The notes beneath the pieces are model-generated. The model did not search any database and was not told where the DNA came from. It worked only from the letters and a program-made list of their open reading frames with translations. Position numbers and translations under genes: made by a program. From the NCBI RefSeq assembly GCF_009674825.1, contig NZ_WKJH01000005.1, positions 1 to 64,000 of the forward strand: 64,000 bases of DNA, read 5' to 3'. Shown piece after piece: positions 36,306 to 45,282 of this stretch; the stretch's first letter is position 1, and each line of letters opens with the position of its first letter. Origin of the DNA: Maribacter luteus (lineage in GTDB: Bacteria; Bacteroidota; Bacteroidia; Flavobacteriales; Flavobacteriaceae).

Positions 36306-36334
36306 AAAAAAGACCCTGCAAGCAGGGTCTTTTA
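36306..36334. terminator. Bidirectional terminator
   Basis: A perfect stem, AAAAGACCCTGC and GCAGGGTCTTTT, closes on an AA loop between two minus-strand genes. It ends the upstream unit (36532-36696). Confidence 0.85.
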
Positions 36335-36531
36335 AACCAACCAACTAATTAAAACCTAAATTACTTTAATTACTATCAAAACCCTGGTTGGTTTTTTCAG
36401 TCCATTGGAAAAACCAATTAAAATTCCAATGGATTTAAACGGATAAAACGGTTAGTGTTAGTATAGCATTCTATCCCTTAATATTTTTGGGATGGTCTTT
36501 TAGGTTTTACCTTTCGGCCATCCTTAGATTT

Positions 36532-36696
36532 TCACTTTTCCATTCTGATAATCCTATTCAGATTGTTCTGACCAACTTTTGATTTTATCATTATTTTGCG
36601 TTTCAGCAATTTAGTCGGTAGAATAATGTATAGTGTCGTTAAAAAGACAATTACACTGATTCCAAAAAATAGTTCTACTAAAATAGATGTGTTCAT
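36532..36696 (-). CDS. Small membrane protein
   Basis: I start at the ATG at 36696 (54 residues, MNTSILVELFFGISVIVFLTT); the longer frame uses an upstream start and adds 17 polar residues. It has one hydrophobic helix (about residues 5-25) followed by a very basic tail (KLLKRKIMIKSKVG). A candidate -7 box, TAGATTTG, is read on the minus strand at 36752-36745. No family is recognised. Confidence 0.5.
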   Translation of the reverse strand: MNTSILVELFFGISVIVFLTTLYIILPTKLLKRKIMIKSKVGQNNLNRIIRMEK

Positions 36697-36922
36697 ATGT
36701 GTTCGATAACTGTAGAATCGTTCTCCTTGAATTCTAATTACACACAAATCTAAACAAGTGTTTAATCTTAAATTGAAGAAAAGAGTGAAGAGAATTATTT
36801 GTCGATAAACAGCATGTTTTATTCGATGTAATACATTTTTATAGGTATTTTCTTACTTTTTTGCTTAATATAAGTAGAATCAGCAAAGAAAAATATCCCT
36901 GATTGATCTAGTATCGTGCTTC

Positions 36923-38455
36923 TTACTTAAGAAACTTGACCATGGTGTTAAGGAGTTCATCAAAATCGAATGGTTTTGTTACAACGGCATTCATTCCCAA
37001 TGATAAATAATCCTCAATGCTTTCCTCGAAAACATTGGCTGTAACCCCGATAATCGGGATTTTTTTAATGTTCTTAAAAGGGAATTCACGTATTAATTTG
37101 GTTATTTGATCCCCAGAAACATTGGGAAGGTCAACATCCATAAGAATGATGTCATAGGAATTGTTGATCACGGTCTCGAAAACCAGCGCCCCGTCATTGA
37201 CCAAATCAATATAAAAGAAATTGGTGTCCATAAGTGTTTTGAACAATACCATTTGTGTTCGTTCATCATCCTCAACCAGTAAAACCTTATATTTTTTATC
37301 TGCCTTCAACTTACTTATATCAGGATTCTTCTTTTTGGCCCTATCTATCGGTTTTGATGCAAGATCTAAAGCATATGTAAGTGTAATATCAAAATAAAAA
37401 GTGGTGCCTTTGCCCAGTTCGGATTTTACATGGACCTCACTTCCCATTAAACCGACCAACCCCTTTACGATTGAAAGTCCCAAACCTGCCCCTTCCTTTT
37501 TACCCTCGGATTCTAATTGGATAAAGCTTTCAAATATGGCATTTGTCTTTTCCGAAGGTATCCCCACACCGGTATCGGAAACTTCGAATCGCAAACTAAC
37601 CTTATTCGCCCTTTTTTGGTTAAGCGATACATTCAGGGTTATCGTACCTTCTTCGGTAAATTTCAAGGCATTGTCAAGTAAATTCGTAAGAACCTGGAAT
37701 ACCCTTAAACGATCACCTTCTATAAATTCAGGGATTTTCTTATCATAATCCATTTTAAAACGAATGGCACCCCCATTGGTTTTTGACCGGTAGGTAAAAT
37801 CGATTAGCTCTAGCAAACTAATAAGACTGAATATCTTGTTCCTTAACTGTAATTTACCGGAAGCGATCATGCTTATACTCATGATGTCATCGAGCAATAA
37901 TTTTAGATTGGTATTCGATTCTTTCAGAAAATCGACCATTTGGCTTTGCTCGTTATTCAATTTACTACCTTCAAGTAGTTTGGTAATTGAAATTATACTC
38001 GTTAACGGATTTCTTAATTCGTGACTGAAATTACGGATAAAAGCATTTTTAAACCGTTCCCTTTCTTCCAGTTCCAAATTCTTTAGAACAACCAATTCCG
38101 AATTGATTATAGATTCGTTCCTTGCCTGTGCAATCTGTTGGTACGAGTTATAATGCCCGGTAAGGTTATAAATAACGAGAAGGACCAGCTTCCCCTTCTT
38201 CATCATTTTTACATCGGTAATGAACTCTTTTTCATTAAACTCCAGATGAACGCAATTATAGGTCATCGTTTCGTCAGAAATATCTAAAAAAGCCGAATAT
38301 GTAGCGAAAAAAGGGTGTAATTCATAGATATAATCCCCTAAGTTCAGTTCTATGAATGTCTGATCACTTTCAAGGATCGTCCCTTCTTGATCGATAAGGA
38401 CAAATTGTATGTTCTGATTAATGTATTGTTCTTTGTACTGCTTAAGAGAGGTCAT
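36923..38455 (-). CDS. Hybrid sensor histidine kinase with receiver domain
   Basis: In this 510-residue protein, residues about 1-110 look like a PAS-type sensor (VLIDQEGTILESDQTFIELN). The HisKA helix follows with the phosphorylated His145 (FSHELRNPLTS). The HATPase has N-box Asn262 (TNLLDNALKF), G1 SDTGVGI and G2 GAGLGLSIV. The receiver (about 388-510) has acidic residues DD in VEDDERT, acceptor Asp440 (IILMD) and conserved TKPF. No membrane helix is seen, so it is cytoplasmic. Its ATG overlaps the GTPase stop by 14 bases, linking it to the small-GTPase operon as the last gene. Confidence 0.92.
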   Translation of the reverse strand: MTSLKQYKEQYINQNIQFVLIDQEGTILESDQTFIELNLGDYIYELHPFFATYSAFLDISDETMTYNCVHLEFNEKEFITDVKMMKKGKLVLLVIYNLTGHYNSYQQIAQARNESIINSELVVLKNLELEERERFKNAFIRNFSHELRNPLTSIISITKLLEGSKLNNEQSQMVDFLKESNTNLKLLLDDIMSISMIASGKLQLRNKIFSLISLLELIDFTYRSKTNGGAIRFKMDYDKKIPEFIEGDRLRVFQVLTNLLDNALKFTEEGTITLNVSLNQKRANKVSLRFEVSDTGVGIPSEKTNAIFESFIQLESEGKKEGAGLGLSIVKGLVGLMGSEVHVKSELGKGTTFYFDITLTYALDLASKPIDRAKKKNPDISKLKADKKYKVLLVEDDERTQMVLFKTLMDTNFFYIDLVNDGALVFETVINNSYDIILMDVDLPNVSGDQITKLIREFPFKNIKKIPIIGVTANVFEESIEDYLSLGMNAVVTKPFDFDELLNTMVKFLK

Positions 38456-38939
38456 TCAATAACGTTGCTAAATGGGTGAACATTTCATTTACACTGTCCC
38501 CTGTTTTTGCACTGGTGAGATAATCCGCTTTTATACCATTGTCCTTAAGGAGAATTTGCAGTTCATCATTGATTACCAGATCTTTTTTGTTGCCTACGAC
38601 GATCAATGGTGTGTCGGGGGTTTTCTGGGCAACAATTTCTAAATCCCTATTTAAATTTTGGAAGGTAGATGGTCTACTAACATCAAAAACGAAGACTACC
38701 CCGTGGGTGCCCAATAAATAGGCCTGCCTGATCATCTGTACCTCATCTGTCCCTTCAAGGTCCCAAATTATCAATGAAACCGATTCATCAGCATTTACCT
38801 CAACAACTTTTTTAGTGATATGAACACCTATTGTTACCTTGTATTTATCTGAAAAACTATCTTCTACAAATCTGCGGATCAATGATGTTTTACCAACACC
38901 GAAATGACCCAGTATTACTATTTTCTTAGATTTTTGCAT
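38442..38939 (-). CDS. Ras-like small GTPase
   Basis: I start at the ATG at 38939 (165 residues); the longer frame uses a TTG two codons before. The G-domain motifs are intact: G1 GHFGVGKT (residues 11-18), G2 Thr36, G3 D-L-E-G-T (60-64), G4 NKKD (117-120) and G5 SAK (143-145). Position 64 is Thr where Ras has the catalytic Gln61, so intrinsic hydrolysis may be low and a partner needed. It is in the Rab/Ras-like (Rup-type) group of prokaryotic GTPases. It overlaps both flanking genes by 14 bases each, so strict co-expression is expected. Confidence 0.9.
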   Translation of the reverse strand: MQKSKKIVILGHFGVGKTSLIRRFVEDSFSDKYKVTIGVHITKKVVEVNADESVSLIIWDLEGTDEVQMIRQAYLLGTHGVVFVFDVSRPSTFQNLNRDLEIVAQKTPDTPLIVVGNKKDLVINDELQILLKDNGIKADYLTSAKTGDSVNEMFTHLATLLNDLS

Positions 38940-39777
38940 TGCCAAAATATTCTGCGAGCTTTTTTTCTATGAGTTTTGTACTTATTGTATCTGCAGGATG
39001 TTCAAGATGACGACTCGTATAAATCAAATCGAGGTTCATTTCCATGAAATTATGGTAAAAATCAAAAATGATATCCTGCACTTTGTCTTTTGTCTTTAAA
39101 CTATAAGAGCCAGAAATTACTACGGCAACGTAATAGTTCACGAAACTTTGTATGTGAATATTATATAACTCGTATTCGATAAGTTCCAGTTCCTGGTTTT
39201 TCTGGTTAAAAGCATCCTCAACAAAAGATTTAATCGCAGTCAGCATTCCGGAGATCATCTCTTCGTCAATAGTTTCGGTCTTGGAGTAACCTGCTTTTAA
39301 CAGTCCCGAATCCCTTTCTATCAACAAAACCTGTTCTACCTTTTCTGAAGATAAGTCATTTAATAGTAATTCTTTCTCTTTACTTCCTCCGAAAAATGAT
39401 CGTAACCTTCTTTTCCATGCGGATATAAAGCTCAACTGGTTATCTATCTTTTCCGATAGCACCTTTATTTCTTGAGCAACATATTTTTTGACCATTTTAC
39501 CTAAAATAGGGTACAACGCATCGACAACCTCATCTTTATGGTTGTGGATTTCCCTCTTTAAGGTTTCGGTAATTACAGGGCCAAGGGTGTTGGGTATGTT
39601 CTTTGCGAAATCATCTATTTGCCTTTCCACAATGGGATTGACCCTAGACGCGAATTTTTCCCTGTTGTTATAGGTTTGCTCCAACAATTCGATACGGTCG
39701 GCGATTTTATCAATATCTTCCCGATCCTCGGTGAATAAAATATCCTTAAGAATTTCCAGCCTATCTTTTTCGCTCAT
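38926..39777 (-). CDS. Roadblock/longin-like domain protein, putative GTPase partner
   Basis: This 283-residue soluble protein has an N-terminal half (about 1-125) that is helical and charged (LLEQTYNNREKFASRVNPIVERQIDDF, KMVKKYVAQEIKVLSEKI), with a basic patch WKRRLRSFFGG. The C-terminal half (about 145-250) has the strand-helix-strand order of Roadblock/LC7 or longin domains: EQVLLIERDSGLLKAGYSK, a helix MISGMLTAIKSFVEDAF, then IEYELYNIHIQSFVNYYVAVVISG. Such domains include MglB, which acts on the small GTPase MglA. The domain call is by pattern only. The stop overlaps the GTPase start by 14 bases, favouring a direct complex. Confidence 0.7.
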   Translation of the reverse strand: MSEKDRLEILKDILFTEDREDIDKIADRIELLEQTYNNREKFASRVNPIVERQIDDFAKNIPNTLGPVITETLKREIHNHKDEVVDALYPILGKMVKKYVAQEIKVLSEKIDNQLSFISAWKRRLRSFFGGSKEKELLLNDLSSEKVEQVLLIERDSGLLKAGYSKTETIDEEMISGMLTAIKSFVEDAFNQKNQELELIEYELYNIHIQSFVNYYVAVVISGSYSLKTKDKVQDIIFDFYHNFMEMNLDLIYTSRHLEHPADTISTKLIEKKLAEYFGNAKI

Positions 39778-39798
39778 TCGAATTGCCGTTGGGGCGTA

Positions 39799-40155
39799 TT
39801 ATTTACTACTGACTTTTTCACCCAATTCTATGAGCAATTTACCAAGTGTGTCCTTGGCTATACTTTTTTCCTCCAAATCTTCCATCTTGGTTTCCAAACT
39901 TTTCTCCAAGTCGGTAATCCTGATATTAACATCTGTCGAAACATCGTCGATTGATTTTCTCAAATCGGACCCAACTTCCTCGATTAAATCCTCTAACACC
40001 TTTTTCTTATTGAGAATATCTTCTTTTAAAGCTTCGAATTCAGCATCATAAGCTTCAATACTCTCACCGAATATAAGATTTTTGATTGCCTCGATCTTTG
40101 AGTCTGGGTCTTGGTTTCCGTGTAATTTAATTACAGCCTTTTGGTTCTTTGACAT
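39799..40155 (-). CDS. Coiled-coil protein opening the GTPase operon
   Basis: This 118-residue soluble protein has almost continuous helix with heptad-like leucine/isoleucine/valine spacing (about residues 35-115: YDAEFEALKEDILNKKKVLEDLIEEVGSDLRKSIDDVSTDVNIRITDLEKSLETKMEDLEEKS). No membrane or catalytic motif is seen. It is first in a four-gene unit and ends 21 bases before the Roadblock-like gene. It may scaffold or oligomerise the GTPase system; no family is recognised. Confidence 0.75.
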   Translation of the reverse strand: MSKNQKAVIKLHGNQDPDSKIEAIKNLIFGESIEAYDAEFEALKEDILNKKKVLEDLIEEVGSDLRKSIDDVSTDVNIRITDLEKSLETKMEDLEEKSIAKDTLGKLLIELGEKVSSK

Positions 40156-40511
40156 TTAGGTTTTATTTAGAAGGTTTTGATGTTTTTATTGGCAATTGAA
40201 TTTACTTTCTACCCGAGTTCATTCAACTTCACTCCAAAGTGGGGTAATTAATCCCAAGTCAATGAAATATAGTGATTTCGAGCAAGTTTTCAAAGATATA
40301 ATATTTTAGGTTTCTAATTCACATATATCAAAAGCAAACCATTAATGGCCGTAAAGTACCGCTACTATTAAGAAAATAGCCGTTTTTTGGGACATTTTCA
40401 GGTTGTTTCCTTTGGGAAATTGTATACAACATGCATGCCAAGAAGTCGGCACTTTTGGAAACAAAGCCATATTTAATCGAAAAAACCTTGTTTTTGCGGC
40501 CTTGAATGCAG
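40156..40511. other. Upstream region of the GTPase operon
   Basis: The gap holds no coding frame. No exact TAnnTTTG box or TTTG pair is apparent on the minus strand. Regulation of the operon cannot be read from it. Confidence 0.4.
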
Positions 40512-41672
40512 CTAAAGATTGAATATTTGGTGAATATTCACCTTTGCAAAACCCGGACTACCGGTTAAGCCATTTTTCCCGATCCCAGTAACAATGTGTA
40601 TGTTTTCGCCTATCGTTTCCCGGTAAACATCAGCCGTTTTACAATGGGAATAAAGTCCGTACCACCGTCGCTGTATTTCATAGGTTGGAAGGTCAAGTAT
40701 TTTTTTAGCTTCCTCAATAATAAAATTATCAATATCCACATTCAAATCCATTCCCAATCTATTGACCTTGGATATATCTGCGGATTCGTGAGAATTACCA
40801 AGGATAACAGAACCGTCCAAACCTTGTTTAAAACTGATTTGTACCCCCCATTTGTCCTTAATGGAATTTTCCTTCTCTTTGGCTTTTATAGCAGCATACG
40901 AAGGACATTCATGAAATGCTGCATATGTACGTATCGATTGACCGGTAAGAACTGAACCCGGTAATTTATAGTTTGGTTGTGGTTTGGTCTGCATCATCTG
41001 TAGCTTTGAAACCACAAGATCACTTTCATTGAACAAAGTCGGGTATAAGGTCTTAAAATCCGTGCCATTACAAATGACAACTTTGGCCGCTGAAAGGGAT
41101 TTATTGTTTGAACATTGTATTTCAATTCCGTTAGACAAGATATCGCAGTCTATCACATTGCAATTGGCAAAAATGACTAATCCGGCGGCCTTGAGATAAT
41201 CATGTAACCTATTTACCATTAATCGGGGCTCAACCATTATCTCCTCAGGGAAAAAAAGTCCGGATGCAACATAATCCTTGCACAATCCAGGATAATTATC
41301 CAGACATTCCGATTTAGTCAACAAAACAGAAGGGTAATCGTTATTCCTATTTATCCTGTTCAGCTCTACAAGTAGTTGTTCCTCTTCAGGGGTAGATGCA
41401 AAATACACGCTTCCTTCTTTCCGTACTGTAATATTGAACTGTTGTTGTATCTCTTTGTATATCCTTAAACTCTCCCTTCCAAAAAGTTGCCACTTGCTGT
41501 TCATTCCCGAAGGTAACACTTGGCCATAATTACATACCGTTGCCCCTTGCGGAGTATCATCTTTTTCAACCAAGGCCACTTTCAAACCTCTTTCGAGCGC
41601 ATGATAAGCATGAAATGTCCCCAGAATCCCACCTCCTACTACAATAAGATCATACTGTGGTCGTATCCTCAT
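40512..41672 (-). CDS. FAD-dependent oxidoreductase (DAO/TIGR03364-like)
   Basis: This 386-residue cytoplasmic protein has the FAD dinucleotide fold at the N-terminus (YDLIVVGGGILGTFHAYHALERG...LVEKDD). The GQVLPSGMNSKWQLFGRESLRIYK and C-terminal GIGKNGLTGSPGFA regions are typical of the TIGR03364 branch of D-amino-acid-oxidase-like enzymes. Members oxidise amines or phosphonate-derived amines; no phosphonate gene is adjacent, so the substrate is open. The gap 41673-42018 to the divergent operon has no visible gene. Confidence 0.85.
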   Translation of the reverse strand: MRIRPQYDLIVVGGGILGTFHAYHALERGLKVALVEKDDTPQGATVCNYGQVLPSGMNSKWQLFGRESLRIYKEIQQQFNITVRKEGSVYFASTPEEEQLLVELNRINRNNDYPSVLLTKSECLDNYPGLCKDYVASGLFFPEEIMVEPRLMVNRLHDYLKAAGLVIFANCNVIDCDILSNGIEIQCSNNKSLSAAKVVICNGTDFKTLYPTLFNESDLVVSKLQMMQTKPQPNYKLPGSVLTGQSIRTYAAFHECPSYAAIKAKEKENSIKDKWGVQISFKQGLDGSVILGNSHESADISKVNRLGMDLNVDIDNFIIEEAKKILDLPTYEIQRRWYGLYSHCKTADVYRETIGENIHIVTGIGKNGLTGSPGFAKVNIHQIFNL

Positions 41673-42018
41673 ATATTTATAAATTGTATATCAATTTCAT
41701 CTGGTATAACCCCAAAATATTTTCTTTTATAATATTCATGAATATTACATTGAAAACGAATTTTTTCAGGTTAAGGGAAGGTTATAAAAAAAGACATAAA
41801 AAATATATTGTTAAACTTTGCTTAACCTAACTTTAAAAAGGGCTTTACAGAAGTATCGAAAATTATTCGAAACCTTTGGTACAGCTGAAGCCCTGTTATG
41901 AAAATTATTTCAGTTTCACTTACATCTTTACTAATCGATGTTCTTCTTGATCGTTTAGTCACATATGGTTCACCCCTAAAGGTGAAAAATACCTACAAAC
42001 CAATCAGACCCTATAAGC

Positions 42019-42894
42019 ATGAAAAAAAGACCTGTTGATATTGTGGTCATTTCCGATGTTCATCTTGGCACCTATGGCTGCCATGCCAAAGAACTCCTGA
42101 AATATTTAAAGTCGATCAAACCCAAACGAGTCATATTAAATGGGGATATTGTTGACATTTGGCAGTTTAGCAAGAGGTACTGGCCCAAGTCGCATATGAA
42201 AATCATCAAATTGCTTTTAGAATGGGTTGCCAAGGGAATAAAAGTACAATACATTACCGGAAACCATGATGAAATGCTTCGGAAATTCGCAGGTTTTAAA
42301 ATGGGATCTTTCAGCATTTCAAATAAGGAATTGCTCAACGTTGATGGCAAAAAAGCTTGGGTATTCCATGGTGATGTGTTCGATGTTACCATGCAACATT
42401 CCAAATGGATAGCCAAATTGGGGGCCATGGGTTATGACTTTTTGATCCTTCTGAACAGTGCGTTTAATTTCATCTCCAAAAAATTGGGCAAAGGTCCTGT
42501 TTCCATGTCCAAAAAAATAAAAAACGGGGTAAAATCGGCCATCAAGTTCATCAGTGACTTTGAGCAGACCGCGGCCGATATTGCGATAGAGAAAGAATTC
42601 GATTACGTCATATGCGGCCATATACACCAACCGGTAATCCGAAAGGTCACATCTACCAAAGGTTCTGTGATGTACTTAAATTCAGGGGACTGGATAGAAA
42701 ACCTAACAGCACTTGAATTCACTAACGGCAGTTGGAATTTATACAAATACGATGATGATATTGCCATACATTCCCGGGATATGGAGGTTTTTGATCCTAC
42801 CGAATTATTGGAGAAAAACGAACTTTTCGAACGTTTGATGCAAGAGTTCCAAACCATTACAGTGTCTAGTAGCAACCTAAAATCAAAGAAGTAA
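42019..42894 (+). CDS. LpxH-like metallophosphoesterase
   Basis: This 291-residue protein has calcineurin-type metal motifs: SDVHLG (residues 12-17), NGDIVDIW (about 41-48), GNHDE (about 81-85), H-G-D-V-F-D and CGHIHQP near residue 200. It resembles the UDP-2,3-diacylglucosamine diphosphatase family but has an inserted helical cap. The reaction is probably hydrolysis of a sugar-nucleotide or lipid-linked diphosphate at the membrane face. The next gene begins 7 bases after the stop; together with the glycosyltransferase and GH1 gene it forms an operon. Confidence 0.85.
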   Translation: MKKRPVDIVVISDVHLGTYGCHAKELLKYLKSIKPKRVILNGDIVDIWQFSKRYWPKSHMKIIKLLLEWVAKGIKVQYITGNHDEMLRKFAGFKMGSFSISNKELLNVDGKKAWVFHGDVFDVTMQHSKWIAKLGAMGYDFLILLNSAFNFISKKLGKGPVSMSKKIKNGVKSAIKFISDFEQTAADIAIEKEFDYVICGHIHQPVIRKVTSTKGSVMYLNSGDWIENLTALEFTNGSWNLYKYDDDIAIHSRDMEVFDPTELLEKNELFERLMQEFQTITVSSSNLKSKK

Positions 42895-42901
42895 GACCTT
42901 A

Positions 42902-43909
42902 ATGAAGATATTATACGCCATACAAGGCACCGGTAATGGACATTTAAGCCGGGCCAGGGACATTATACCCCTACTGCATAAAAAAACCCGTGACCTGGAT
43001 ATTTTGGTCAGTGGTACCCAAGCTGATGTTCAAATACCTTACCCTATAAAATATCGACTAAAGGGTTTAAGTTTCATATTTGGCAAAAAGGGGGGTGTTG
43101 ATATGTGGCGAACCTATCTCAAAACAAACTCTTCCAACCTTCAAAAAGAAATCAAGAGTATTCCGGTTTCCGATTACGATTTGATCATTAATGATTTTGA
43201 ACCCATATCGGCATGGGCCTGTAAATTAAAAAATAAAAAGTGTGTAGGCTTTAGCCATCAAGCAGGTGTTATTTCGCCAAATGCACCGAAACCCGAAAAA
43301 AACGACCTTTTAGGCAAGATGATATTGAAAAAATATGCTCCTACGACCCAATCTTACGGTCTACATTTTAAGTCCTATGCGGATAATATCTTCACCCCGA
43401 TCGTTAGGCAGGAGGTTAGGAATTCAACAAGATCTGTTGGTGACCATTACACGGTATACCTCCCCTCTTATAGCGATGATAAAATATTAAAGGTACTTTC
43501 TAAATTGAAAAGGGTTAAATGGGAGGTTTTTTCCAAACATACCGATATCGACTTCTTTTACAAGAACATATCGGTACGTAAAATAAAAAACGAAGCATTC
43601 ATAAACAGTATGGCCAATTGCAAGGGGGTTTTATGCGGTGCCGGATTTGAAACTCCAGCCGAGGCCTTACACTTGGAAAAGAAATTGATGGTAATTCCGA
43701 TGAAAGGACAATATGAACAGCAATGCAACGCATCGGCACTTAAAGAAATGCAGGTCCCGGTTTTGAAATCCTTAAAAACGAAACATCTGGAAACGTTGGC
43801 CAATTGGATAGAAACAGACCATAGAACCCACATATACTATCCAGATATGACATCGGATATTGTTGACCAGATCCTTCAAGAAGCTTCTGTAGGCCAAATG
43901 AATTATTAG
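42902..43909 (+). CDS. Glycosyltransferase (MJ1255/PF13528-like)
   Basis: This 335-residue protein has the GT-B-like opening motif YAIQGTGNGHLSRARDIIPLL and a C-terminal donor-site-like region (CKGVLCGAGFETPAEALHLEKKLMVIPMKGQYEQQCNA). These match the MJ1255/VC2487 glycosyltransferase group, close to UDP-N-acetylglucosamine transferases. The donor and acceptor are unknown. Its neighbours, an LpxH-like phosphoesterase and a beta-glucosidase, suggest assembly or remodelling of a glycolipid or lipid-linked sugar. Confidence 0.85.
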   Translation: MKILYAIQGTGNGHLSRARDIIPLLHKKTRDLDILVSGTQADVQIPYPIKYRLKGLSFIFGKKGGVDMWRTYLKTNSSNLQKEIKSIPVSDYDLIINDFEPISAWACKLKNKKCVGFSHQAGVISPNAPKPEKNDLLGKMILKKYAPTTQSYGLHFKSYADNIFTPIVRQEVRNSTRSVGDHYTVYLPSYSDDKILKVLSKLKRVKWEVFSKHTDIDFFYKNISVRKIKNEAFINSMANCKGVLCGAGFETPAEALHLEKKLMVIPMKGQYEQQCNASALKEMQVPVLKSLKTKHLETLANWIETDHRTHIYYPDMTSDIVDQILQEASVGQMNY

Positions 43910-43911
43910 AT

Positions 43912-45282
43912 TTGGGACCATCTTTTTCATCTGAGTCGGGTTTTGGGTTAAAATCGTCCGATTTCGGTCCCGATTTTATTTGGGGGGTATCTACAGCTGC
44001 CTATCAAATTGAAGGTGCGTACAATAGTGACGATAAGGGTGAGTCTATCTGGGATCGCTTCACTATGGACTATAAAAATATTCATGAAGGCCAAAACGGC
44101 CAAATCGCTTGCGACTTCTACAATAGATATAAAACGGACATTCTTTTGATGAAGTCCATGAACATTCCCCATTTTAGATTTTCGCTGGCATGGTCAAGAT
44201 TGATACCGAAAGGTCAAGGCAATTTAAATACCGCTGGAATCGATTTTTACAACCGTGTCATAGATCTTTGTCTAGAATGTGGCATTACACCATGGGTAAC
44301 CCTTTATCATTGGGATCTTCCCCAAGCCTTGGAAGAAAAAGGCGGATGGACCAACAGGGAAATCCTAAATTGGTTCGAAACCTATGTAAGGCATTGCGGC
44401 CGGTTATTCGGGGATCGGGTAAAAAACTGGATCGTATTGAACGAACCCATGGTATTCACGGGAGCCGGATATTTTCTTGGTGCCCATGCGCCAGGGAAAA
44501 AGGGCTTAAAGAATTTCTTGCCTGCCGTTCACCATGCGGCTTTATGCCAAGCCCTGGGAGGCAAGATTCTACGTGAAACCGTAGAAAATGCAATTATAGG
44601 CACTACCTTCTCATGCTCCCAAATTACTCCTTATTCCACAAAAAGAAGAGACATAAAAGCGGCTAAGAAAGCAGATGCTCTATTGAATCGTTTGTTCATA
44701 GAACCTAGTTTGGGAATGGGTTATCCTGTCAAAGATCTGAAAATACTACGTCGTTTGGAAAAGTACCATAAACCAGAGGATTGCAAAAACCTAATATTCG
44801 ATTATGACTTTATCGGTATTCAAAACTATACCCGTGAAGTCGTAAAACACAGTTTTACCGTGCCCTATATTAGGTCAAAACTTGTAAGTGCCACCAAACG
44901 GAATGTCCACACCACCCTAATGGATTGGGAGGTGTACCCCAAAAGCATACACGCTATGATAGCACAATTCAATGCGTACAAAGGCATAAAAAAATTGATC
45001 GTCACAGAAAATGGTGCGGCATTTGAAGATACCCTTATAAATAATACCGTAGATGATAAGCGTAGACAATCTTACCTTAAAGAATACCTTAAAGAAGTAT
45101 ATAGGGCCAAGAAAGAAGGATTGGCCATTGATGGATACTTCGTATGGACCTTTACCGATAATTTCGAGTGGGCAGAAGGGTATTATCCCCGATTTGGACT
45201 TGTCCATATCGATTTTGAAACCCAAAAAAGGACCATTAAGAACTCCGGCATATGGTATTCCGGTTTTTTGGCAAATCAATGA
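43912..45282 (+). CDS. Family 1 glycoside hydrolase (beta-glucosidase-like)
   Basis: This is a 456-residue (beta/alpha)8-barrel enzyme. The acid/base is Glu178 (VLNEPMVF) and the nucleophile Glu366 (VTENGAAF). The N-terminal FIWGVSTAAYQIEGAYN, Q-I-E-G and C-terminal W-T-F-T-D-N-F-E-W-A-E-G-Y fit beta-glucosidases (-galactosidases). The start is probably TTG at 43912, two bases after the glycosyltransferase stop; no in-frame ATG gives a full N-terminus. No signal peptide is seen, so it is cytoplasmic. Co-occurrence with a glycosyltransferase is uncommon for a purely catabolic GH1. Confidence 0.88.
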   Translation: MGPSFSSESGFGLKSSDFGPDFIWGVSTAAYQIEGAYNSDDKGESIWDRFTMDYKNIHEGQNGQIACDFYNRYKTDILLMKSMNIPHFRFSLAWSRLIPKGQGNLNTAGIDFYNRVIDLCLECGITPWVTLYHWDLPQALEEKGGWTNREILNWFETYVRHCGRLFGDRVKNWIVLNEPMVFTGAGYFLGAHAPGKKGLKNFLPAVHHAALCQALGGKILRETVENAIIGTTFSCSQITPYSTKRRDIKAAKKADALLNRLFIEPSLGMGYPVKDLKILRRLEKYHKPEDCKNLIFDYDFIGIQNYTREVVKHSFTVPYIRSKLVSATKRNVHTTLMDWEVYPKSIHAMIAQFNAYKGIKKLIVTENGAAFEDTLINNTVDDKRRQSYLKEYLKEVYRAKKEGLAIDGYFVWTFTDNFEWAEGYYPRFGLVHIDFETQKRTIKNSGIWYSGFLANQ

